52,592 bases of DNA from an uncultured Bacteriovorax sp. (GTDB lineage: Bacteria; Bdellovibrionota; Bacteriovoracia; Bacteriovoracales; Bacteriovoracaceae): NCBI GenBank assembly GCA_946480715.1, contig CAMLKK010000022.1, positions 1 through 52,592 on the forward strand, given 5' to 3'. This document shows, piece by piece, positions 24,344-32,395 of this stretch. The notes below the pieces were generated by a model, which was not told where the DNA came from, made no database searches, and worked only from the letters and a program-made list of their open reading frames with translations. Every line of letters begins with the position of its first letter. Position 1 is the first letter of the stretch. A program made the position numbers and the translations under genes.

Positions 24344-25609
24344 CTATTGAGTGAAACTCAAGTCGAGTGCATATTGTAAAAGAGAGTCTTTTTTTTCTTT
24401 CGGATTTTGTTGCAAGAGAATATTTGGAACTATGCCTTCACCTTCGAAGAGACGTTTATCTTTCTGCCATACAAGACAAACTGGTAAGTTAACTTGATAT
24501 TCTGAATTGCCTATTTGAAACAGACGCGGGTCGCCTGATCCACCATGAGTTGTGCTTCCAATTAAAAGCGATCGACCTTCATTTTTAAAAATCGAGGCCA
24601 ATGTCTCGCAAGATGAAAAACATCCTGCAGAAACAAGTGTTGTTAAACGATTGCGTAATACTCTCTGCGAGGAAACTGAGAAATATTCTTCAACAGGCGA
24701 AGCCCATTTGGATCCCCACAAATATTTTTTAAAACCAGGTTGATGTTGAGAGAGATATTGAAATTTGTCTGCAAAAACACTTTTAGAAAAAAAGCTGTTG
24801 ATGACAATTTTTACTTCAGCATCACTACCGCCTCCATTCTCTCTCAAATCTAAAATGATATGGTCATTTGCCTTTACGTTTTCTATTGTAGAAAACCAGG
24901 CCCTTTCAAATTCTTGAATGACCTCTTTTCTTTCACGGATTTTACCACCTTGATCGCACCATAAACTATGAATTGTTATTTTAACTGTACTCGGGTTTAA
25001 CCTTAGAAAATCTACACACGCTAAGTTTTTCTGTTCGCTTTCCGGAACCCAGGTCACCCGTCTTTCGCCATTAAAATTTATGAGTTCAATATTAACATTC
25101 ATTATTTTGGTTTGCAGTCGATGCTCCCTTCCCCAAGGAGTGGATGCCGCGACAGAAAAGGCATGCTTTTCATAAAAAACATCAGAGGGTAAATTAGCTA
25201 TTTTATGTAACTTATATTTTCCAGGAGGGATCGCTGGAAGACAATCTCTGCACTCGCTAACATAATTTGAGCCAGGAATGAATTTAAGAGATGTGGATTT
25301 CAATTCATTCAAAGATTGTCCATTCTTGTAAAGGACAACATGTCCATCGCCAAATTTATTGAGAATCTGGTTTACCTGCGTTTCTGTTTTATCATTCAAA
25401 GGAATTCGCTCTAATTCTTTTAAAACTTTTAACTTGTGAGCTGGATTGTTGACGAAGAGATTTGAATAGTCATTTTTCAAGAGAGTAGGAAGATCTCTCT
25501 CCTGCTTTATACAAGAGAGAGAAAGAAATAAAATTAAAATTAAAAACTTATTCGGGACGAGGCCCGTGCAACATTGAACTTCCAAAAAAAGCGTAGAAAA
25601 CTTTTTCAT
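24344..25609 (-). CDS. S41-family peptidase-like lipoprotein
   Basis: This 421-residue protein has S41 (C-terminal processing protease) landmarks: HIILDLRENGGGSDAEV near 250, then TTLVSAGCFSSCETLASIF with the likely nucleophilic Ser just before Cys-Glu, and a GSTTHGGSGDP segment. A lipobox LSLSC places the lipid Cys at 33. The start is odd: the only nearby standard start, ATG at 25609, lies 62 bases inside the previous gene. It puts 20 residues before the hydrophobic signal core, and no ATG or GTG lies between the previous stop and the lipobox. Either the start is this coupled ATG (or an internal TTG), or a non-standard start is used. It probably cleaves or trims a periplasmic or outer-membrane protein. 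Confidence 0.78.
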   Translation of the reverse strand: MKKFSTLFLEVQCCTGLVPNKFLILILFLSLSCIKQERDLPTLLKNDYSNLFVNNPAHKLKVLKELERIPLNDKTETQVNQILNKFGDGHVVLYKNGQSLNELKSTSLKFIPGSNYVSECRDCLPAIPPGKYKLHKIANLPSDVFYEKHAFSVAASTPWGREHRLQTKIMNVNIELINFNGERRVTWVPESEQKNLACVDFLRLNPSTVKITIHSLWCDQGGKIRERKEVIQEFERAWFSTIENVKANDHIILDLRENGGGSDAEVKIVINSFFSKSVFADKFQYLSQHQPGFKKYLWGSKWASPVEEYFSVSSQRVLRNRLTTLVSAGCFSSCETLASIFKNEGRSLLIGSTTHGGSGDPRLFQIGNSEYQVNLPVCLVWQKDKRLFEGEGIVPNILLQQNPKEKKDSLLQYALDLSFTQ

Positions 25610-28010
25610 TGTTATTAGGATCTATAGTTAATGATCGCCCATTCTTCTGATAAGCGATGACCGTATTTTTTCTCCAGGTGTTCCCACCATCGCGCGAGTA
25701 AAATAGTCCGCCCTGTCCCCATTGTCCATCAACTTGCCATAGGCCATTAACGAAAACATTCTCTGGATTCTTCTGATCAAGAGTAATGCTCAGCGGATGT
25801 GTATATTGAGTCTTTCTATTCCATGTTGCGCCACCATCTGATGATTTCCACACACCAGTCGCAAGCCAATTTTTGTTATTTTCATAGTCAGTAAGCCAAA
25901 TCGTTTGACGATCACTGCCACTTGAAAAATCGATGGCAAAACTGGTGGGATAGAACCAAAGTTTAGTAGAGGCATCAACACCACTTGGTCTGTTCACTGT
26001 AGAACGAAGGAGCTGCCAAGTTGAACTTCCATTTCTCAAAACGTAAATTCCCGTTTGAGTCTGATTGCTAAAAGTGGGTGCATCTCCTGTGAGCAGAGCA
26101 TACACATCTCCATTGGCGGGATCAGCTTCAATTTGAGGAATAATTTTCACATTGGAAGGTAATCCATTATTGAATGATGACCACGTGACACCTCTGTCTG
26201 TTGATCTGATGATTCCCGTTCCTTGAGTACCAGCATAGAGAACATCATTAATCTGATCAAAAGCAATTGAAAGATACTGCCGTTTAAAAGTTGAATTGTT
26301 CGGAGTTAATCGTATCCATGTTCGACCACGATTTGAAGATTTGAAAACACCACCTTCAGATACAGTGCTGTTTGCATGCCACTCCATTGGATAATCATGT
26401 TCTGCACCTGTAACAGCGTAGACAACTTGATCATCATTTTCATCAAAGGCATAATCATAATTGCTGTTATCATAGGCCTTACTTAAACGGAAAGACTGTC
26501 CACCATCTTCAGTGACCATTCCGCCGACATCTGCCATTGCTGCATATCCAACTTGCGGGTTCTTAGGATGAAATTTAAAACGATAAACTGTTGTGACTTC
26601 TAAACCGGTTGATTGCCATTTTTTTCCTTTCGTTCTTTCTCCGTTATCTGCAAATTTTGTAAAAGGTGCATTCCAGAATTCACCGCCATTTTTAGTAGTA
26701 TGAAGAAAGAAATAACCAGTTCCACCGGCCGCTGCTGTTTTTCTTAAATGCATGTCGAATGATTCGTAACCACTATCCCACCATCCGATATCAAGTGCAG
26801 CAGCACTATATTCTAATTTATTTGATGCCCATGGAGCATAAGGGACGACATCATAATTGAGTTGATTAAGTTTGAGTCCCCAATTTTTTCCGGCATCGAT
26901 TGATTTCCAGATTTTTGTTCCATATTGACGTATCCATTTTGTTGAACCGGTCACATAAATAACTTGAGAATTATTTTCTGCTATCTTTAGATGATCACCG
27001 CCCTCTTTGTTCGTGCGGGTGAATTGTGAACCGTTTTGTGAGGTCCAGATGTATCCACAGTTCGCATAATGGGCCGACATGCTTTGGGTACCCCATTCAG
27101 CAGAAAACTTAGCAACATCCGAACAAGCGCTTTCCCCATCATTATCAAGGAAAGCAAATGTAATTTGATTTGCATCTCTACCGGCCGCAAATTGTCGGAT
27201 TGAAACAGAAGCGGGTTTATAAATAAGTGAAAAACTTTTTCCCTGATCTGTTGAGCGGAATATTCCGGAACTCGTGGCATGATAGATATGGTGTCCAGTT
27301 TTTGCGTAATCAATAAAGGTCCCTTTGGACTCTCCTGAAACTCCGGTTAGTTTGTTCCAGGTAAGACCAGTGTCTTTCGATTGCCATAAACCATTGCTGG
27401 TGGCCGCATACATGTAAGTGCTATCGTAGCTATGTCCTCGCCAGTAGCGGATTTTTTCACCTGCTGGTAAATTTAACGACATCTTTTTCCAAGTTTTCCC
27501 AGCATCATCACTTCTAACTGGAGCAACACCGGCCGGAGCGTGAAAAACAACTAGTGGATTAGAAGAAAATCCTACTCCCACACTATTATCTAAATCAGAA
27601 GAAAAAGTTGTTTGTGTATGATTGATCGGAAGCCACGTAACACCTCTGTTTGTACTTCGAAATAAAGTCCCCATGTCCGTACCAACGAACCACAATGAAC
27701 TATAAGGTGAAATTGAAAAACCACTCATGGCCCCACCACCACCGACTCCCACTGGTCTGTAAAGTGTATCGTTGCCTTCAGTCTGAAATTCATGTTCAAC
27801 AATTGGTGAAAGCTGAAAAGGTGAAGATTCAACTTGTGAATCAGTTGGAACAGGATCATTTGGAATTGGTATAATGACATTATCATTACCTTGAACAACT
27901 TCTGGTTCAGTTGGTGATGGTGTTGTCGTTTCTGGGCCTGATTCGCAAGCAGTAAATGTAGATAGCACTAAGAGAGAAAGCATCAAGCTTTTCGCATTTT
28001 TTTTCATCAT
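25548..28010 (-). CDS. Lipoprotein beta-propeller with Asp-box (BNR/GH74-like) repeats
   Basis: The start is set at the ATG at 28010, which has AGGAG six bases upstream and gives a normal lipoprotein signal with lipobox FTAC (Cys22 of 820). An upstream in-frame start at 28052 has no better site. After a Pro/Thr-rich linker of about 45 residues, at least ten Asp-box motifs of the form SxDxGxTW occur: STNRGVTW, SDDAGKTW, SKDTGLTW, STDQGKSF, SIDAGKNW, TEDGGQSF, SSNRGRTW, STDRGVTW, SSDGGATW and SRDGGNTW. Such arrays build seven-bladed propellers, single or in pairs as in GH74 xyloglucanases and Vps10-like proteins. I cannot assign catalytic acids, so a glycan-binding or hydrolase role is an inference supported by the neighbouring glycan genes. 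Confidence 0.82.
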   Translation of the reverse strand: MMKKNAKSLMLSLLVLSTFTACESGPETTTPSPTEPEVVQGNDNVIIPIPNDPVPTDSQVESSPFQLSPIVEHEFQTEGNDTLYRPVGVGGGGAMSGFSISPYSSLWFVGTDMGTLFRSTNRGVTWLPINHTQTTFSSDLDNSVGVGFSSNPLVVFHAPAGVAPVRSDDAGKTWKKMSLNLPAGEKIRYWRGHSYDSTYMYAATSNGLWQSKDTGLTWNKLTGVSGESKGTFIDYAKTGHHIYHATSSGIFRSTDQGKSFSLIYKPASVSIRQFAAGRDANQITFAFLDNDGESACSDVAKFSAEWGTQSMSAHYANCGYIWTSQNGSQFTRTNKEGGDHLKIAENNSQVIYVTGSTKWIRQYGTKIWKSIDAGKNWGLKLNQLNYDVVPYAPWASNKLEYSAAALDIGWWDSGYESFDMHLRKTAAAGGTGYFFLHTTKNGGEFWNAPFTKFADNGERTKGKKWQSTGLEVTTVYRFKFHPKNPQVGYAAMADVGGMVTEDGGQSFRLSKAYDNSNYDYAFDENDDQVVYAVTGAEHDYPMEWHANSTVSEGGVFKSSNRGRTWIRLTPNNSTFKRQYLSIAFDQINDVLYAGTQGTGIIRSTDRGVTWSSFNNGLPSNVKIIPQIEADPANGDVYALLTGDAPTFSNQTQTGIYVLRNGSSTWQLLRSTVNRPSGVDASTKLWFYPTSFAIDFSSGSDRQTIWLTDYENNKNWLATGVWKSSDGGATWNRKTQYTHPLSITLDQKNPENVFVNGLWQVDGQWGQGGLFYSRDGGNTWRKNTVIAYQKNGRSLTIDPNNNEKVFYAFFGSSMLHGPRPE

Positions 28011-28125
28011 AAATTCTCCTGAGAGAATCTTAATTGAAGAAAAAGAAAGCAAAAAAACAGGGGTATTTCTTACCTAGAAAATGAAATATTTTGTTCAGTT
28101 GTTTGTTGAGATTAGAGCAACTTCT

Positions 28126-28154
28126 GGCCCTGTCTTGTCAGACAAAACAAGGCC
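28126..28154 (-). terminator. Strong hairpin between the sugar transferase and propeller genes
   Basis: The 29 bases form a 13-base-pair stem (two G-T wobbles) with loop CTG. It starts with GGCCTTGT and ends with ACAGGGCC on the minus strand. It lies 12 bases after the sugar transferase stop, but no T tract follows on either strand. It may be a Rho-dependent or partial terminator, or an RNA-stabilising hairpin. Confidence 0.5.
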
Positions 28155-28165
28155 GGTCGGATGAA

Positions 28166-28846
28166 TTAATTTTTGAAAAACGTAAGCATTTTAACAGCGG
28201 TATAGTAGCAGATCATCATATTAAAAAGTGCGGATTTTTTATGATCGATATAAAACACGTCATATTCTAGTTTTTCTCTGGCGGTTGCATCATATGGCAA
28301 ACAGACTTGCGCAAGACCTGTGATGCCAGGTTTAACTTCTCTTCTGCGCGTATAATTGTGAACTTCGCGTTCAAATACTTCTACAAACTCTGGTCGCTCT
28401 GGTCTTGGCCCAACGAACGCCATGTCACCCGCAAGAACATTAAAAAGTTGAGGAAGTTCATCGAGATGGCTGGAGCGTAAAAACTTTCCTAGACGTGTAA
28501 TACGTGGATCATTTTTAACCGCAAGCATTGGTCCAGTTTTGGCTTCCGCATTTTCAATCATACTTCTAAACTTGATGATGGAGAAAAGTTCACCATTTTT
28601 TCCAACGCGAGTTTGTTTATAAAAAACATTCCCCCCCATCGACCATTTGATAGCAAATGCTACACCAATCATGATTGGTGCAAAAAGTATTAACAACACT
28701 GAGGCGAGAGTCATGTCAACAATTGAAGAAGTTCGTTCATTCATTTGAACGCGTTTGAACATCAAGCTATCTGTAAAAAAAGTATCGGCCATATTAAACT
28801 CTTCAATATTCAAACTACCGTTTGTCGAGGCCGCAAGATTATTCAT
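28166..28846 (-). CDS. Undecaprenyl-phosphate sugar-phosphate transferase (bacterial sugar transferase, PglC/WcaJ type)
   Basis: The 226-residue protein has one membrane segment (about 44-66) and the bacterial sugar transferase domain: VFYKQTRVGKNG near 74-84, FSIIKFRSM near 88-96, the catalytic Asp129-Glu130 dyad in SSHLDELPQL, VGPRPERPEF near 145-154 and KPGITGLAQV near 172-181. This size matches the minimal monotopic enzymes rather than WcaJ, which has extra membrane helices. It transfers a sugar-1-phosphate to undecaprenyl phosphate, the first committed step of repeat-unit assembly for exopolysaccharide or a glycan. Its start overlaps the stop of a 71-residue gene by four bases (ATGA). 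It supports the reading of this whole region as a glycan locus. Confidence 0.92.
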   Translation of the reverse strand: MNNLAASTNGSLNIEEFNMADTFFTDSLMFKRVQMNERTSSIVDMTLASVLLILFAPIMIGVAFAIKWSMGGNVFYKQTRVGKNGELFSIIKFRSMIENAEAKTGPMLAVKNDPRITRLGKFLRSSHLDELPQLFNVLAGDMAFVGPRPERPEFVEVFEREVHNYTRRREVKPGITGLAQVCLPYDATAREKLEYDVFYIDHKKSALFNMMICYYTAVKMLTFFKN

Positions 28847-29058
28847 AGAGTTTCTCCCAATACGCCAATTTCTTCGTCACGAGAAGCTTCGCTGCAAATT
28901 TTGTTCATTAAACTATACGTCGTCCATACACCAATTTTTCTTTTGCTAAAGCATCGTCCTGCATGAAGAGCGTCGCGCTCAGAATGCGATCGAAATTTAA
29001 TATGAGAATGGCCATTTCCGTTACTCGTTCCTTTTTTTGATTTGTCTTTCTTTTGCAC
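28843..29058 (-). CDS. Small basic protein translationally coupled to the sugar transferase
   Basis: The 71-residue product starts with GTG at 29058, with AAGGAG upstream at about six bases, and ends in ATGA overlap with the sugar transferase. It begins with a Lys/Ser/Gly/His-rich stretch (MQKKDKSKKG, then SNGNGHSH) and continues with charged and Cys-containing segments. There is no signal peptide or membrane helix. I recognise no family. The good ribosome site and the overlap argue that it is translated. It could be a regulator or a coupling peptide for the transferase, or mainly serve to guide its translation. Confidence 0.55.
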   Translation of the reverse strand: MQKKDKSKKGTSNGNGHSHIKFRSHSERDALHAGRCFSKRKIGVWTTYSLMNKICSEASRDEEIGVLGETL

Positions 29059-29203
29059 TCTAAACTCCTTAAGTGTGAAGTCCTGACGGCTTCTCGAAAA
29101 GCAATTGCAATGCCATCTAAAAAATAAGTTTTTTAAGAATTTAATTATCAGGCTTGAAATAAAATTAAGTTAGCGGGGAAAAAAGGGAGATGACGATGTT
29201 TCA

Positions 29204-29226
29204 GACGAGGTGAAGATCACCTCGTC
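29204..29226 (-). terminator. Perfect hairpin overlapping the stop codon of the DUF4091-like gene
   Basis: GACGAGGTGA (29204-29213) and TCACCTCGTC (29217-29226) form a 10-base-pair stem with a 3-base loop. On the minus strand the stop codon is inside the stem. No immediate T tract follows; a T-rich stretch appears only about 20 bases later. It may terminate or attenuate between the synthetase genes and the sugar transferase genes, or block mRNA decay. Confidence 0.5.
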
Positions 29227-32200
29227 GATAATAGTTCTAACTTTTGAGCAACTAGTAATTGCAATTGTTGTGTAAGTTCTGCATTCATTTGATAGAAATT
29301 TAATTGTTTAAAATCTTTTAAATCGTCTGTTGAAGTAAAACTGTATTTACCTCGGTAGGAATCCAGCCAGGCCTTTGCCGAACCGTAAGATTTTCCGGAC
29401 GATTTATAGGTCTTAATCAGGTTTTCTAATAAAACCATTTTCCGGTAAAATTGCAGCCCTTCAGTTGCAAGTGCAAATCTAATAGAGGGATAAATTCTAC
29501 CGTCTAATGTGGGATAAAAATTTACAATATCAGCTTCACGCCCATCCAGTTCATAATAAGGATAATTATTAAATCCCGCAGAACTCCATTCTAAATATTG
29601 CGAGAGTCCGGCCTTCCGAGCAGAAAAAAGCATAGGTCCAAAACTCATTCTTGGATCATCATAATTTCCTGCGCTGAGGTTATAAAGCCCCCATGACTTA
29701 TTTTTGGAATGAAAATTTTTAATATCACGTTGACCGATATGTGAAAAAAAGCCATAGTCAAAAGTGCTATTCAATTGTTCCGCGCCACGATCTTTAGTTG
29801 AACCAAAACCACCCAATGCTAGAAATGGAAATTGGGATTTTAGTTTCTGGGCCTTTTCAATATCATTCTTAATCTGATCAGAGTATCCACCAGCTTCATC
29901 ACTGAATGTATAAACGATTTTCGGCCAGTTCTTTTTATTAAGAAGAGCTTCAAATTTTTTTGTCAGAACCACATTGTTGCTCATTCCAACAATCTGTTTA
30001 GGAAATTGTCCTCCATAACTGTAAACCGTTGCACCGATATTGAATTGTTTACTTTTTTCAAATAATTCATCCAATTCATTTGTATCAAATTCAAAATCTT
30101 TGCCTTTTTGTTTTATGTTAACATCGGGCAATCCAGTATAAGTTGTAAATCCAGCTTCACTTAAATGTTCTAAGGCCAGATAGCGATATTTTTTTCTTAG
30201 TTCAAGATACTCAGTACCTGGAAAATAACTTGAAGGAAGAGGATCTAATCCTATAAACCCCACGGGAATATCGACTTTCGGTAATTCATAATTGAGCACC
30301 TCCACCGTTATTGGATAAGTGGATTTTAATTTTCCGTGAGTAAAATGAATCTCGCCTTTATACATTCCAACTGGAATTTTCTCTTTCAACTTCAACTGCA
30401 GCCATAAAAATTGCGATGGATTTTTATTGGGAGCAATTTTGAAAGCTGAAAGTTTTTTCAAAAATTTACCATTCAATCCATAAGTTTCATGATTTAAATC
30501 TGGCGAGCTAAACTGATTTCCCACTTCGAAGAATTGCAGATTCAAAGGATCAATTTTTTCACCCTTACTATTTAAAAGGGGGCTTACTTCCCACGTAAGA
30601 ACTGATTGAGTATTCTCTATTTGTAGAAGTTGATTAAGAGTTTCTCCAGTACCACCTTTAAACATTAAACTTGTCTTAATTGCCGGATAAAATTTTGATG
30701 GACTCAGGTCTGGACGAGGATTGATGACATTAATTTTGGAGAGACTTTTTTTCTGGGGTCCGGATGCAACAATGGGTTTACTAATCCATTCAAATTCAAG
30801 TTTGTTTCGTTCATTTATGGCAGATAAATATTTATTTGCAGCAGCTTCATAATCGATATTCCAGATCAATAATGTATTGAGTGAAATGGCACTAGCATCA
30901 CCTTCAAAACTTAAATCGAGTATTCCGTCATTCACTTCAACAGTTTTTTCAATCTCTGAAAACGCTTTTGACAAGTAAAGATCATAGGGATTGTCATGAA
31001 CTGAAGGCTCTACATTCTGAAAGCGTAAGAGATCTTCCATATAATTCTTCGCTTTCGGACGAGATTCTTTATGAATAATTTTCCCATTTGCATAAAGGTT
31101 ACGCTCTTGCCAGAAAGGAACATCCCAATATCCTAACTTATCCATGTTCAATTTTAATTTGTATCTGCCATTAGGAAGATCAACTCTGAAATGTCCACTT
31201 AATAATCCAATCGTGTATCTCTGAGCTTCACTAGCATATTGCGAATCTTCAACTCTCCAAAATTTCGGTTTTACGAAACCGTAACCTCGAGAAGGTTGAT
31301 ACAACGTTTGAGTAGTTACTTTTGTAAAACCATTAGATGTTTGTGCTTTATGAGAGGTGAAATCGAAGGCGTGGATCCCCGCCGGTTTCAAAGGAGGTGG
31401 ATAGGCCGCTAATTTAACATTATCGATGAGAAATTCGCTCGATTCAAACTCCTGCTTTTCATCTGGATCAACAATAAGATAAAATTTTGTCAATCGATCC
31501 AGATTAAGCGATCTCATAATACGATGAGACCCTCTTTCCCCTACAAACTGAGATAAGGAAAAGCTGACTTTATTCCAACCTGGAGCAAGATTTTGTTTAT
31601 GATTTGTTTGAGACCAATAGTCCCTGCTATGTTCATCGGCAAGAGTGATGCTAAAAAAAGCGAATTGATCGTTAGGATTAAAAATGTCCATTTCAATCCG
31701 ATCAAATCCGCGCCAATTAGCAGGTGATATTTCTGATAGATTAAAATTATAAAATTTATGTGCTTTAAATTCTCCGACTCTATTTTTTACTGTAAAGGGA
31801 TGACCTCTTTCAGATTGATTAAAATTAAAAAGATTAATCGTATGCTGTTTTTTAGGTACCGAAATTAAATCCGCACTTTTTCCTTTTTTCTTTTCAAATT
31901 CTGGCTCACCCATGACAACCGTATCAAAAATAATTTTGGATTTTTCAATGCTAAAGTCATTTATCCAAACAGTACCTGGCCCTTTCAAGCGAAACCATAG
32001 AGTAAGAGAATCACTCTTCACATTCACTGTGTATTGAATTTTTCTCCAGTTAAAAGTTCCGGTGAGATTCTGGTAGGAAGACACTGTTCCTTCACCGCCA
32101 TCATGAAAATTCCAAAGAGAGACCTGATCAGGACCAAGCTGCAAGTCTTGAGCTTTCAAATAATAAGTTATCTTGTAAACACCAGGATCTAAATCTTTCC

Positions 32201-32387
32201 ATTGGTAAAAAGCCGTTTGATTTTCTCCCCAATCACAGCTCATCCAGAGACTTTTTTCTTCTTCTCGATCGGATGTTTCAACAATTTGCGAGTATCCATC
32301 ACCATAAAAACTCCATGATGGGATCTGAGCTGCATGAACATTGCTGAACATCACTTGAATCAAGAGAAAATAAATAACAGCGTACAT
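29217..32387 (-). CDS. Secreted multidomain carbohydrate-active-like protein (CBM-like modules plus DUF4091-like barrel)
   Basis: This 1056-residue protein has a signal peptide (1-19, ending VHAAQ). Carbohydrate-binding-like beta modules follow: about 25-150 (PGVYKITYYLKA, a CBM4/9-like pattern), about 185-330 (CBM11-like, with DRIEMDIFNPNDQFAFF and EFLIDNVKL) and about 335-530 (malectin/galactose-binding-like, NGRYKLKLNMD). A linking Ig-like region leads to a C-terminal TIM-barrel-like domain (about 700-1056). That domain resembles DUF4091 glycoside hydrolase relatives, with VYTFSDEAGG and a later GLSQYLEWSSAG. Glu in DEAGG is a candidate acid. It starts eight bases after the synthetase stop, with AGGAG formed across that stop, so it is in the NRPS operon. 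A glycan-processing or remodelling role is likely; the substrate is unknown. Confidence 0.72.
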   Translation of the reverse strand: MYAVIYFLLIQVMFSNVHAAQIPSWSFYGDGYSQIVETSDREEEKSLWMSCDWGENQTAFYQWKDLDPGVYKITYYLKAQDLQLGPDQVSLWNFHDGGEGTVSSYQNLTGTFNWRKIQYTVNVKSDSLTLWFRLKGPGTVWINDFSIEKSKIIFDTVVMGEPEFEKKKGKSADLISVPKKQHTINLFNFNQSERGHPFTVKNRVGEFKAHKFYNFNLSEISPANWRGFDRIEMDIFNPNDQFAFFSITLADEHSRDYWSQTNHKQNLAPGWNKVSFSLSQFVGERGSHRIMRSLNLDRLTKFYLIVDPDEKQEFESSEFLIDNVKLAAYPPPLKPAGIHAFDFTSHKAQTSNGFTKVTTQTLYQPSRGYGFVKPKFWRVEDSQYASEAQRYTIGLLSGHFRVDLPNGRYKLKLNMDKLGYWDVPFWQERNLYANGKIIHKESRPKAKNYMEDLLRFQNVEPSVHDNPYDLYLSKAFSEIEKTVEVNDGILDLSFEGDASAISLNTLLIWNIDYEAAANKYLSAINERNKLEFEWISKPIVASGPQKKSLSKINVINPRPDLSPSKFYPAIKTSLMFKGGTGETLNQLLQIENTQSVLTWEVSPLLNSKGEKIDPLNLQFFEVGNQFSSPDLNHETYGLNGKFLKKLSAFKIAPNKNPSQFLWLQLKLKEKIPVGMYKGEIHFTHGKLKSTYPITVEVLNYELPKVDIPVGFIGLDPLPSSYFPGTEYLELRKKYRYLALEHLSEAGFTTYTGLPDVNIKQKGKDFEFDTNELDELFEKSKQFNIGATVYSYGGQFPKQIVGMSNNVVLTKKFEALLNKKNWPKIVYTFSDEAGGYSDQIKNDIEKAQKLKSQFPFLALGGFGSTKDRGAEQLNSTFDYGFFSHIGQRDIKNFHSKNKSWGLYNLSAGNYDDPRMSFGPMLFSARKAGLSQYLEWSSAGFNNYPYYELDGREADIVNFYPTLDGRIYPSIRFALATEGLQFYRKMVLLENLIKTYKSSGKSYGSAKAWLDSYRGKYSFTSTDDLKDFKQLNFYQMNAELTQQLQLLVAQKLELLSTR

Positions 32388-32395
32388 GTTTTCTC

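Noticed and set aside
28011..28052. Extended N-terminus of the propeller lipoprotein
   Set aside because: The ATG at 28010 has AGGAG and gives a proper lipoprotein signal; the upstream start adds 14 residues that spoil it.
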